Shown here: piece after piece, positions 27,038-35,538 of the stretch
Position numbering within the stretch: the stretch's first letter is position 1
Layout of the letters: each line of letters opens with the position of its first letter
Assembly: GCF_022763345.1 (NCBI RefSeq)
Contig: NZ_JALEGS010000024.1
Location: forward strand, 104,024-168,023
DNA: 64,000 bases
Reading direction: 5' to 3'
From: Phaeodactylibacter sp.
GTDB taxonomy: Bacteria; Bacteroidota; Bacteroidia; Chitinophagales; Saprospiraceae
The notes under the pieces: generated by a model
What the model saw: only the letters and a program-made list of their open reading frames with translations
Told to the model about the DNA's origin: nothing
The model's database searches: none
Made by a program: the position numbers and the translations under genes

Positions 27038-27631
27038 TTAGAATTGCCTGACCCAGAAGCGAAGTCGGTCTTTCAATGAAGCTTTTCTGGAGGGATTGCT
27101 TCTCACTCTTAGGGTTTCAAGTGCTTCTGTGAGGCTGCCTTCTGCGCCTATTGCCTGCCAGAAAGTTTTGAAGCCTGACTCGATATCCTCCAGCTGAAGC
27201 GTGAGTTTATGGGGCTTGTCTTCCAAAAAGACGTCAATATTATCATTAACGGTATGAACGTAGTCAATGCAAAATGCGACCCCCTGCTCTCTAGGCCTCA
27301 GAAGCACACACTCCGTATAGCCATTTACAATGCTGCTAGGCATTGCCCACCTGCGGTTGTAACTCGCCGCCGTAGCCTCCACATCCCGCTTGAGGTGCAC
27401 ATAAAACGCATCCTTGCCATATTTTTTACCTAACTTGCCGAGCATCCAGCTCAGGCGGTTGTCAGCCTCAATGTGCTGATCCGGGTAGGCCACGCGGGCT
27501 TCGCCCAAAAGGGTCGACCGGGTTTCGTGGCCCGCCGTGTAGTTGGTGATGTGCTGGCAGGCTCTGATGAATGTCATAGACCCACTCCTTCCGGTACACA
27601 GTATAAAGACGTTCATCTCAGTTTCAATCAT
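27038..27631 (-). CDS. Sulfotransferase-like P-loop protein
   Basis: 197 residues with FILCTGRSGSMTFIRAC at the N-terminus, the PAPS 5'-phosphosulfate-binding loop of sulfotransferases, followed by an HLKRDVEATAASYNRRW strand that matches the 3'-phosphate motif with its conserved Arg/Ser pattern. The protein is shorter than typical sulfotransferases (250-300) and is likely a small bacterial variety. It would move sulfate from PAPS to a sugar hydroxyl, consistent with sulfated exopolysaccharides in marine bacteria. The ATG at 27631 is only 8 bases from the divergent flippase ATG; a second ATG at 27616 (MNVFILCTG) is an equally good start and would relax this. No PAPS synthesis genes are in the window. 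Confidence 0.7.
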   Translation of the reverse strand: MIETEMNVFILCTGRSGSMTFIRACQHITNYTAGHETRSTLLGEARVAYPDQHIEADNRLSWMLGKLGKKYGKDAFYVHLKRDVEATAASYNRRWAMPSSIVNGYTECVLLRPREQGVAFCIDYVHTVNDNIDVFLEDKPHKLTLQLEDIESGFKTFWQAIGAEGSLTEALETLRVRSNPSRKASLKDRLRFWVRQF

Positions 27632-27639
27632 TTTGCTGC

Positions 27640-29136
27640 ATGGGAAGCATTAAGCGTCAGGGAATTGGCTCCGGCCTGTTTATGTACATCGGCTTGCTCA
27701 TTGGTTTTGCCAATAACATCCTCTACCCGCGTATGGTGGGCGAAGAGGTGCTGGGCTTTACCAACTGGCTGATGGAACTGGCCATGCTGTTTACACTGCT
27801 GGCAAGTTTCGGGAGCAATGCCACGATCATCCGCTTTTTCCCATATTTCAAAAATAAAGACGAGCAGCACAGCGGCTACCTGTCTTTTCTCTTTCTGCTC
27901 CGTACCCTCGGGTTATTGGCCACCGGGTTGGTGCTTTATCTTGCCAAAGACTTCCTGCTCCGGATTTATGGCACCGATGAAGGACAGACTTTTGTCGATG
28001 ACTACTACAATCTGCTCTTCGTAGCTCTTGCGATGGTAGCTTACCTGGAGTTGCTTGAAAACTACCTGGCAGCTCTTTTGCGGCCAAGAGTGCCTACCTT
28101 TTTCCGCGATGTCTTTGCCAGAGTGCTGGCACTGGGGTTTATATTGGCGTATGGCTTCGGGTATATCAGCTTGTCTGCCTTTATCGTCCTTTATGTATGC
28201 CGGTTTGTGGCAAGTATAGCAGGTATGCTGGGCTTTACCTGGTACATCGGCGAACTGCACCTGCGCAGCGGATGGCCAGTATTCCGGAAGCCTGTTTTTA
28301 AAGAGATCGCTAGTTATAGCTTTTACTCGGTTTTTGCAAGCTTGGGCAGCAAAATCACCACCAAGATCGACATCCTCATGATTCCTGCATTGCTCAATTA
28401 CGCAGCTGCGGGCATCTATACGGTCTATATGTTTTTCGCGCAGGTGATCATCATCCCGCATCAGGGGCTGGCCAAGATCGCTTCTCCCCTTCTGGCAGAT
28501 GCCTGGAAACGGGAGGATTTCGATGAGATTCAGGATTTGTACAGCCGCCTCGCGCTAAGCAACCTGGCAGTCGGTATCCTAATCTATGTTGGCATCCTGA
28601 TCAACCTGGATCACATTTCCACCATACTCGGAGAAGGCTTTGAAACGGGTAAAATGGTGGCGGTCTTTCTGGGACTGGGCCAGCTGGCACACGCAGCGAA
28701 TGGCTATAACGGATTGTTGCTCAACTATTCACCGCTTTTCCGGTACGATCTCCTGTTCAAAGGCGCCACCGCTATCCTGACGATCATCACAAACTATCTC
28801 TTCATCAACTGGCTGGGCATCACCGGGGCGGCTTTAGCTACCGCCCTAACGATCGTGCTGATTAATGTCTTTATACAGTCTTTCATCTACCGGCATTATC
28901 AAATGCACCCTTTCTCCTGGCGGATGCTGGGGCTGGCAGGCGTAGGGCTGACCTGCCTGGGGGTAGACTATCTTATTCCGGTTTGGGAATGGCATTTCCT
29001 GGCCGACCTTGTCCTACGTTCAGGCATTGCCACCTTGCTTTACTGCACGGCGATTATCGCACTAAGGCTCACGCCGGATATTTCAGACTTCTTTTGGGAA
29101 TACGTTGGGAAAGCAAGGGGACTATTGAAGCGATAA
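27640..29136 (+). CDS. Polysaccharide flippase (Wzx/MOP superfamily)
   Basis: A 498-residue integral membrane protein with about 14 predicted helices, the length and layout of oligosaccharide flippases. The opening MGSIKRQGIGSGLFMYIGLLIGFANNILYPRMVGEEVLGF is typical of Bacteroidota members and fixes the ATG. The family flips undecaprenyl-linked sugar repeat units from the inner to the outer leaflet of the inner membrane. Neighbouring sulfotransferase-like, GT2, GT4, FkbM and YfhO-like genes suggest that the substrate is the repeat unit made here. No polymerase (Wzy) or chain-length gene is recognised in the window. Its 3' end overlaps the SGNH gene on the other strand by 15 bases. Confidence 0.9.
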   Translation: MGSIKRQGIGSGLFMYIGLLIGFANNILYPRMVGEEVLGFTNWLMELAMLFTLLASFGSNATIIRFFPYFKNKDEQHSGYLSFLFLLRTLGLLATGLVLYLAKDFLLRIYGTDEGQTFVDDYYNLLFVALAMVAYLELLENYLAALLRPRVPTFFRDVFARVLALGFILAYGFGYISLSAFIVLYVCRFVASIAGMLGFTWYIGELHLRSGWPVFRKPVFKEIASYSFYSVFASLGSKITTKIDILMIPALLNYAAAGIYTVYMFFAQVIIIPHQGLAKIASPLLADAWKREDFDEIQDLYSRLALSNLAVGILIYVGILINLDHISTILGEGFETGKMVAVFLGLGQLAHAANGYNGLLLNYSPLFRYDLLFKGATAILTIITNYLFINWLGITGAALATALTIVLINVFIQSFIYRHYQMHPFSWRMLGLAGVGLTCLGVDYLIPVWEWHFLADLVLRSGIATLLYCTAIIALRLTPDISDFFWEYVGKARGLLKR

Positions 29137-29868
29137 AGCTTTTTCTGCATCCCGAATCATCAGATTCACCCATCCTGTGTACATTTTAGCGGAGGGATGC
29201 AACCCGTCCCCAGCCAATAAATCAGGGTTTTGCAAGCCCTCACGGGACATCGGGGTGACATTGATAAACGGAATGCCGTAAACCTCGGCTTGCAATTCCA
29301 GATAGCCATTGTACTTTTCAATTTCTGAGGAGATTTGCGCAGGCTCACCAAAATTCTGCCCAAAGGGCGTATAGGCATAATCAGGCACTGAAACCAGTAC
29401 CAAACGGCTCGTGTCGCCGGCAGCTGCCTCGATTGCAAAGTGCAATAAGTCTTCCAGGTCGCGTTCAAAGGTCACAAAGGGCAGGCGTTGATACTGATTA
29501 TTGACGCCGACAAGCAGCGTAACAAGGTCGTAGGGCCGGTTAAGTGCTTCTGCCTGCTCGGCCGCATCCAACAAATCTGAGGAGGTCCACCCGCTCTTGG
29601 CGATGATGTCCGGGCTCTTGATGAAAACGGAGTCCTGATGCACCGCATTCAGCCGGGCAGTCAGCTGCTCAGGGAAGCGCTCCTTGGGCTCCACCGATGC
29701 CCCAATCGTATAACTATCGCCCAAAGCCAAATAATACAGGCTGTCTACGCCCGATGTGTTCTCGCTGCCCGATTGCTTCTCACCCTCGGGGGTAATGTCG
29801 GTATCCGAGCTGCATGCTCCTAAAAAGACCATCACTACAATCAGTACCCCAAAATATATTCTGTTCAT
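29122..29868 (-). CDS. SGNH/GDSL hydrolase lipoprotein
   Basis: Chosen start is the ATG at 29868, which begins a clear lipoprotein signal (MNRIYFGVLIVVMVFLGAC, Cys19); an in-frame upstream extension to 29940 would put 24 odd residues before it. The mature 230 residues form an SGNH hydrolase: block I LALGDSYTIGA with Ser52, the Gly of block II in AKSGWTSSDL, the Asn in LLVGVNNQYQ, and the Asp/His pair in DGLHPSAKMY. These esterases remove acetyl or other acyl groups, often from polysaccharides or lipids; as a lipoprotein it should sit in the outer or inner membrane facing the periplasm or surface. Being next to the flippase suggests action on the exported glycan. Confidence 0.88.
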   Translation of the reverse strand: MNRIYFGVLIVVMVFLGACSSDTDITPEGEKQSGSENTSGVDSLYYLALGDSYTIGASVEPKERFPEQLTARLNAVHQDSVFIKSPDIIAKSGWTSSDLLDAAEQAEALNRPYDLVTLLVGVNNQYQRLPFVTFERDLEDLLHFAIEAAAGDTSRLVLVSVPDYAYTPFGQNFGEPAQISSEIEKYNGYLELQAEVYGIPFINVTPMSREGLQNPDLLAGDGLHPSAKMYTGWVNLMIRDAEKALSLQ

Positions 29869-30181
29869 TTGATTCAATACTTTTTGTCTTTGTTCCGTGT
29901 TGTATGCTCTAATGACACACCATTCCTTAAATGTACGCATGAGATTATAGAAGGTTATGTTTTCCAGCTTACATATTGCATGTTTTTTGATTCCCCTAGC
30001 TATCTGTCACAGAAAGTTATTATCTAAGCCAAAACAACAAGCCACTTTGTCAGCAAATAGTGCACATATATGACACTTCGTCTGATGCCATTGATATGGC
30101 ACGCCCATTGAGCGTATTTAATATGCCGCCTCCGCCTCAAAAGAAGGCTGCGAACAATTTGACCTAAACCAATCCCACTCA
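29869..30181. promoter_or_regulatory. 313-base divergent region between SGNH lipoprotein and lon, with a palindrome
   Basis: No gene is seen. The clearest structure is a perfect inverted repeat TGCCAT-TGAT-ATGGCA at 30086-30101, 80 bases before the lon start. Overlapping it is TGGCAC-N5-TTGA (30097-30111), which resembles a sigma-54 -24/-12 promoter but has A for the invariant C of the -12 GC. No TAnnTTTG box was found at a good distance from lon. The palindrome could be an operator for stress control of lon; this is inference. Confidence 0.4.
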
Positions 30182-32617
30182 ATGAGCAACGACATTATTA
30201 CAGACGAAGAAATCATAGAAGAGGTACAATCCGAAAGTGCAGACCAGCAACTACAGCGGGTTGAGAATGTGCTTCCGCAAAACCTGACCATCCTGCCGCT
30301 TCAGCAGCGCCCGATTTTCCCGGGTCTGGCTATGCCTTTGACTTTCAAGGGCAAAGAAATGGTAGCCGCGATCAAAAAGGCAGTAGAAGAACAAGATGGC
30401 TACCTCGGCTTAGTCCTGGCTCAGGAATATAATGCTGAGGATTATACCGAATCTGAATTCTACGAACATGGCACTTTGTTTCAAGTCCTGAGGGTCAATG
30501 AAGCGGCACCCGGCGTTGCCCAAATTCTGGGCCGGGGCGTTTCCCGCTTCAGCAAAAAGCGCGTAGTCCTCGTAAAGCCTACTCTGCGCTGGGAGGTGCA
30601 ATACCATAACGAGCCTGACGAAAAGCCTGATCAGGACCTCAAAGCTTACATGATGGCCATCAGTGGAGAGATCAAATCCCTGTTGAAACTCAACCCGCTG
30701 TTCCAGGAACAGGTCAACATGGTGGTCTCCCAGCTCAACTACGATGCGCCGGGCCTGACGATGGATGTCATCAGCAACCTCCTGTCTTCCGATGCGGAAG
30801 TCCTCCAGGGATTACTCGAAACCTATGACCTCCATGAGCGCGCCCAAACCTTGCTCAAACTGATAAAGGAAGAACTGGAAATTGCCAAAATCCAGAAGCG
30901 CATCAATCAGCAGATTGAGGAAAAGGTCAACAAACAGCAGAAGGAATTCTTCCTCCGCGAGCAACTGAAAGCCATCAAAAAGGAGCTCGGCATGGAAAAA
31001 GAGGAGGGCGAATCGGAAATTGAAAAGCTGGAAAAGCTTTTTGAAGGCAAAGTCCTCCCGGAGGAGGTGCAGAAGACCGTAGAGGACGAGCTCAACAAAC
31101 TCCGGACCCTTAACATCCAGTCCCCGGAATTCAACGTCACCCGCACTTACCTGGATACCATCGGCAGCCTGCCCTGGGGTATCCACTCCGAAGACAATGC
31201 AGATATCAAAGCCGCCCGTGCAGTTCTAAATGACGAGCACTACGGACTGGAAGAGGTCAAGGACCGCATCCTGGAGTTCCTCAGCACCGTCATAAAGCGG
31301 GGCGCAGTAAGCGGCTCCATCGTTTGCCTTGTTGGTCCTCCGGGGGTGGGCAAGACTTCTATTGGCAAGTCCGTTGCGCACGCCCTGAACCGGGAGTTTT
31401 TCCGTTTCTCAGTTGGTGGCATGCGCGACGAAGCGGAAATCAAGGGGCACCGCCGGACCTACATCGGGGCGATGCCAGGAAAGCTCATTCAGGCGCTGAA
31501 GCGGGCGGGCACCTCGAATCCGGTCATTATGCTCGATGAGATCGACAAAATCGGCAGCAGCTTCCGGGGCGACCCGGCTTCGGCCCTGCTGGAAGTCCTG
31601 GACCCGGAGCAGAACAACAGCTTCATGGACCACTACCTGGACCTGCCCTATGACCTGTCCAACGTCCTCTTCATCACCACCGCCAACCAATTGGACACCA
31701 TCCCCGGGCCATTGCTCGACCGTATGGAGGTTATCCGCCTGGCGGGATACATTGCTGATGAGAAGGTGCAAATTGCCCGGCGCTATCTGTTGCCCAAGCA
31801 ACTGAAGGAACATGGCTTCGAAGCTGACGAGATCGACATCACCGAAGACGCCCTCCGGGTCATTGTAGAGAAGTACGCCCGGGAAGCCGGCGTGCGGAAT
31901 CTGGAAAAGCAAATCCGCAAGATCATCCGAAAAGCGACCCTGAAACTGGCAGAGGAGGAGACCATCGACTTTACCGTAGACAAGGACGATGTCGAGGAAT
32001 TTCTCGGAAAGCCCATTTTCAAATCAGAGCGGCTTTACAATAAGTCTATTCCAGGTGTAGCGCTCGGGTTGGCCTATACCTCACTGGGCGGTGCCACGCT
32101 GTACATCGAAGCCAACGGCATACCTGGGCAAAATGGCAGCTTTAAACAAACTGGTCAGTTAGGGGATGTAATGAAGGAATCCGCTTCGATAGCTCATACC
32201 TACGTCCGTTCCCGACTGGCAGCCTTTGAAGCAGAGGATATCAAAAACTACTACGACAAGCATCAGGTGCACCTGCATGTTCCTGCCGGCGCAACGCCGA
32301 AGGATGGCCCTTCCGCAGGTATTACCATGGCGCTGTCCCTATTTGCGCTGGCTACCGGCAAAGCGATCCGTGACGATATTGCCATGACGGGCGAACTGAC
32401 CCTTACCGGAAAAGTACTGCCGATCGGTGGCGTAAAGGAAAAGACCATTGCGGCCCGCCGGGTAGGCATTACCAACCTGATCCTGCCGGAAGACAACCGC
32501 CGGGACTTTGAGGAACTGCAGGACCACATCAAAGAAGGGATCAGCGTCCACTATGCCGATTACTTTGATGATGTGCTCGCCGCAGCTTATCCGGACGATG
32601 ACTTCTGGAAAGTTTAG
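30182..32617 (+). CDS. lon: ATP-dependent Lon protease (endopeptidase La)
   Basis: A full-length 811-residue LonA protease that unfolds and degrades damaged and regulatory proteins in the cytoplasm. Order of parts: N-terminal LAN substrate-binding domain (about 40-240), a long coiled coil (about 225-290), the AAA+ module with Walker A GPPGVGKTSIGKS and the MLDEIDKIGSS Walker B, and the protease domain with the Ser/Lys dyad Ser711 (PKDGPSAG) and Lys754 (GGVKEK), the same spacing of 43 residues as in E. coli. The acidic N-terminal tail before residue 40 (ITDEEIIEEVQSES) is common in Bacteroidota. It has a long upstream region of its own and is followed 14 bases later by pgeF. Confidence 0.96.
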   Translation: MSNDIITDEEIIEEVQSESADQQLQRVENVLPQNLTILPLQQRPIFPGLAMPLTFKGKEMVAAIKKAVEEQDGYLGLVLAQEYNAEDYTESEFYEHGTLFQVLRVNEAAPGVAQILGRGVSRFSKKRVVLVKPTLRWEVQYHNEPDEKPDQDLKAYMMAISGEIKSLLKLNPLFQEQVNMVVSQLNYDAPGLTMDVISNLLSSDAEVLQGLLETYDLHERAQTLLKLIKEELEIAKIQKRINQQIEEKVNKQQKEFFLREQLKAIKKELGMEKEEGESEIEKLEKLFEGKVLPEEVQKTVEDELNKLRTLNIQSPEFNVTRTYLDTIGSLPWGIHSEDNADIKAARAVLNDEHYGLEEVKDRILEFLSTVIKRGAVSGSIVCLVGPPGVGKTSIGKSVAHALNREFFRFSVGGMRDEAEIKGHRRTYIGAMPGKLIQALKRAGTSNPVIMLDEIDKIGSSFRGDPASALLEVLDPEQNNSFMDHYLDLPYDLSNVLFITTANQLDTIPGPLLDRMEVIRLAGYIADEKVQIARRYLLPKQLKEHGFEADEIDITEDALRVIVEKYAREAGVRNLEKQIRKIIRKATLKLAEEETIDFTVDKDDVEEFLGKPIFKSERLYNKSIPGVALGLAYTSLGGATLYIEANGIPGQNGSFKQTGQLGDVMKESASIAHTYVRSRLAAFEAEDIKNYYDKHQVHLHVPAGATPKDGPSAGITMALSLFALATGKAIRDDIAMTGELTLTGKVLPIGGVKEKTIAARRVGITNLILPEDNRRDFEELQDHIKEGISVHYADYFDDVLAAAYPDDDFWKV

Positions 32618-32631
32618 ATTAACTTGGCGGT

Positions 32632-33378
32632 ATGATGCATCAGCCCAATATCTTTACGCCTCACCCCGTAGTAGCTGCCGAAAGTCAGCGCAGTGGCGGG
32701 GTAAGCCCGGCGCCTTACCATAGCCTCAATCTGGGCATCAACACCGAAGATGCTCCGGAGCACATCAGGCAAAACCGGGAGCGGTTCTTTAAGGCGCTGG
32801 GCTGGCCGGATGGCGCATTCTGCTACAGTTATCAGGTGCATGGCAGGGAGGTTTTGGTGGCAAATGCACAGGGCGGTCATCATGGCTATGACGCCATTAT
32901 CACCAAAGAGCCAGGTCTGCTTATTGGGGTGACAATTGCCGATTGTACTCCGGTCCTGGTTTTCGATCCTAAACAACGGGCAGTCGCTGCTATTCACGCC
33001 GGATGGCAGGGCACAGCTGCACAGGTTGTCACCCATACCCTAAACCGCATGCAGGATGAGTTTGCAACAAATCCCGCAGACTGCCTGGCCTACATCGGTA
33101 CCTGCATCACCCAGCCCCACTACGAGGTTGACGAGCGGGTCGCAAGCCGCTTGCCCGAAACACACCTAAAGCCCGGAGGTAAGCCCGGTAAATGGATGGC
33201 TGACCTCAAGGGCGCCAATCTGGCCCAGTTGCTGTCGGCGGGCATTCCTGAAGCTCATATTGAAGTATCGCCCTACTGCACCTGGGCGGATAATGATCAT
33301 TACTTTTCACACCGGCGAAATGAGGGCACTACCGGGCGCATGTTAGCTGTCATTGGTATCCAAAACAAACCGTCATGA
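32632..33378 (+). CDS. pgeF: Peptidoglycan editing factor PgeF (laccase-domain protein)
   Basis: A 248-residue member of the Cu-oxidase_4/YfiH family. In E. coli, PgeF hydrolyses wrongly made L-Ser-containing UDP-MurNAc so that serine does not replace alanine in the stem peptide; other members were described as polyphenol oxidases or purine nucleoside enzymes. The metal-binding residues are present: YQVHG with its His, VTIADCTPVLVF with its Cys, and AAIHAGWQGT with its His. The ATG at 32632 (MMHQPNIF) follows the lon stop by 14 bases. The last 4 bases overlap the EVE gene as ATGA, so the two are translationally coupled. Confidence 0.92.
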   Translation: MMHQPNIFTPHPVVAAESQRSGGVSPAPYHSLNLGINTEDAPEHIRQNRERFFKALGWPDGAFCYSYQVHGREVLVANAQGGHHGYDAIITKEPGLLIGVTIADCTPVLVFDPKQRAVAAIHAGWQGTAAQVVTHTLNRMQDEFATNPADCLAYIGTCITQPHYEVDERVASRLPETHLKPGGKPGKWMADLKGANLAQLLSAGIPEAHIEVSPYCTWADNDHYFSHRRNEGTTGRMLAVIGIQNKPS

Positions 33379-33791
33379 ATCACTGGCTTGTCAAATCAGA
33401 ACCGGATGAATATGGATTCTCTGACCTGCAGGCGGAAGGTACGGGGCGCTGGGATGGCGTACGCAATTATGCCGCCCGCAATCACCTGCGCAATATGCGG
33501 GTGGGCGACCTGGTCCTTTTTTACCACAGCCGGAAAGGGCTTGAGGTAGCAGGCATCTGCAAAGTGGTACGCGAAGCCTATCCTGACCCTACAGCTGAAA
33601 AAGGTGATTGGAGTGCCATCGATTTAATAGCAGTGAAACCCCTTAAACAACCCGTTTCCCTGAAGTCCATCAAAGCCAACCCAAAGCTTCAGGAGATGCC
33701 GCTTGTGCGTATTGGAAGATTGTCGGTCATGCCGGTGGCAGAGGCGGAGTTTCGCGAGATCTTAAAAATGGGGAACACCATTATTGAATAA
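33375..33791 (+). CDS. EVE domain protein
   Basis: A 138-residue single-domain EVE (PUA-like) protein. NHWLVKSEPDEYGFSDL, WDGVRNYAARNHLRNMRVGDLVLFYHS and DWSAIDLIAVKPL are the family signatures. EVE domains form a pocket for modified bases, such as 5-methylcytosine or modified ribonucleotides, and are often fused to restriction or RNA-related enzymes; free-standing forms like this one are widespread and mostly uncharacterised. The ATGA overlap with pgeF shows they are co-expressed. Its last 11 bases overlap the end of the T9SS protein gene on the minus strand. Confidence 0.9.
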   Translation: MNHWLVKSEPDEYGFSDLQAEGTGRWDGVRNYAARNHLRNMRVGDLVLFYHSRKGLEVAGICKVVREAYPDPTAEKGDWSAIDLIAVKPLKQPVSLKSIKANPKLQEMPLVRIGRLSVMPVAEAEFREILKMGNTIIE

Positions 33792-35466
33792 TTACTTTCT
33801 TTACCGTCCGAAAACCTTCGCTTTGCACGATCAGCCAATAGACACCGGCAGGCAGTCCTGATACGTTGATCTCCGCATTTTCGGTGCTATCTGCCAGCTG
33901 CTGCAGGACCTGCTGGCCTTGTGCGCTAATCAGGTGCAGTTGTACGCTATCGTTGAGATCCCCTTCCTTCCATTGCAAATTAAGCACATGACTTGCCGGA
34001 TTGGGCGCAATGGTAAAATCCAGACTGGGACCGGAGCTGTTTTCCGTATTCACAATCTGAACCTGCTGGCAAGACTGATTATTTCCAAAAAAACCATCCT
34101 GCTGATGGTTGGGCCCTAAGGCAAAAAAGCAAATATTGTACGCGATGTCGAATTCAAAAGGGCTGTTACTACCATAGGTGTTGTTTAACTGCACCGAGGC
34201 TTTATAGGAGCCGCCAGGCGGGAGATTCAGCCCATGCAAGCTTTTGATGATACGTAGTTCTCCACAGTTAAAACCATTAAGCCTGGGTGTGGCAATTACG
34301 ACCTCCTGCAGGGTATCCTGACCGGCATTGACTACTTCGACGCTAAAGAAATGCTGAACCGAAAAGTAAGTGAGCGGGTGATCCACTATAGTGTTATTTA
34401 GGTTAAGGCTGTCCAGCTCAATAGCTCCAATTCGCACATCGGTTTCCATGAATGCCGGAGGTACTGATAAATCCTGACGGCTGCCCAGGACTGTCCGGGG
34501 ATAAGTAAAATTCAAGGCGGATTCTGCCGGGCCTTCCAGCGTATAAACGAAGCGCTCCTCTTTCCACTTCAGGTTCTGTATTTCCAGTTCCGGTCCGGAA
34601 GTCCAAACCGAATCCCAAACCCCAATACCGGTGCGGCGGTAGATATTGCGGTCATCGAAGGCAACAAGCTGTGCTCCGTCCAAGGTAATGCCTTTGAACC
34701 CCGCACCTGACTCGGAATTTACATTCCCGGATGCAATATGCAGCAGCTTAAAGCCGGATGCGGTGGAATAATGAACAAAATCCTCCGAGGGGCCTAACAA
34801 AAAGTTAGACGTTGGGGCATCCTCTAAGTCGACGCTGTCCAACAATACACCTTGTGCATCCACTAAATAGCCCTTTGCACCGATATTGAGCAAAATCGTA
34901 TTTTCATCTAATACAAGCTGCTGGTCGATAACCGGATAATCACTTAACGGATCAAAATCAAGCGTGGCCAGGCTGTCTAAATTAGAGTCCAGGATCAACA
35001 GCCGCCTGCCTGTGGACAGAGCGATATTCCCATTAGCCAGTGTGCTAAACCGAACAGGGTTGTCAAATCCATTCTGGAAAATGAATTGCCGGAAACCAAG
35101 GACCTGACCCGCAGTATCCACCCGCACAATAGCGTAGCCATCTTCGGGTGAGCCCACATCATCTGCCTGCCGGAAATTGCCTGATGCCAGAATACGACCA
35201 TCAGATTCAAACGCTACCTCATGTAAGTAGCAAAAGCCGCAATCATATGGCGTTACGGACCATAGACTGTCTCCTTGTGCATCAAACAGCGTCATCAGGG
35301 GCATCATACAGGACTCCTGCTTGCCTGCTGCAACGGTGAGGCCTTCATTAATGGCGGCGTCATGGTAAGTCGCATGCGGCTCGAAAGGGACGTACTCAAA
35401 AATACCTTGAGCAAAAAACAAATGGGGCAGGCAAAAGATAGCCAGAAAGATGGTATACTGTTTCAT
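33781..35466 (-). CDS. T9SS type A exported protein of unknown function
   Basis: 561 residues. A signal peptide (MKQYTIFLAIFCLPHLFFAQ) leads into a beta-rich region, about 25-290, with repeated strand motifs like those of delta-60 or beta-propeller proteins (ILASGNFRQADD, YAIVRVDTAG, ATLDFDP). A CARDB-like domain follows, about 345-450, with a few cysteines (NGFNCGELRI, YNICFFALGP). The C-terminus is a Por-type T9SS sorting domain from DFTIAPNPASHVLNLQW to VKKVIIQ. It should be exported through the outer membrane and anchored. No enzymatic motif is seen. It is monocistronic and convergent with the EVE gene. Confidence 0.85.
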   Translation of the reverse strand: MKQYTIFLAIFCLPHLFFAQGIFEYVPFEPHATYHDAAINEGLTVAAGKQESCMMPLMTLFDAQGDSLWSVTPYDCGFCYLHEVAFESDGRILASGNFRQADDVGSPEDGYAIVRVDTAGQVLGFRQFIFQNGFDNPVRFSTLANGNIALSTGRRLLILDSNLDSLATLDFDPLSDYPVIDQQLVLDENTILLNIGAKGYLVDAQGVLLDSVDLEDAPTSNFLLGPSEDFVHYSTASGFKLLHIASGNVNSESGAGFKGITLDGAQLVAFDDRNIYRRTGIGVWDSVWTSGPELEIQNLKWKEERFVYTLEGPAESALNFTYPRTVLGSRQDLSVPPAFMETDVRIGAIELDSLNLNNTIVDHPLTYFSVQHFFSVEVVNAGQDTLQEVVIATPRLNGFNCGELRIIKSLHGLNLPPGGSYKASVQLNNTYGSNSPFEFDIAYNICFFALGPNHQQDGFFGNNQSCQQVQIVNTENSSGPSLDFTIAPNPASHVLNLQWKEGDLNDSVQLHLISAQGQQVLQQLADSTENAEINVSGLPAGVYWLIVQSEGFRTVKKVIIQ

Positions 35467-35538
35467 ATTTGGGGTTTTCTCTCAATATACCTCATCCCAG
35501 GGTAATGAAAAACCCTTCTTTTGCCATCCGCACGACCA

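Noticed and set aside
29869..29940. 24-codon N-terminal extension of the SGNH lipoprotein
   Set aside because: It would hide the lipoprotein signal, which begins exactly at the ATG at 29868.
30097..30111. Sigma-54 promoter of lon
   Set aside because: The -12 element lacks the invariant GC, so it is kept only as a weak observation within the palindrome finding.
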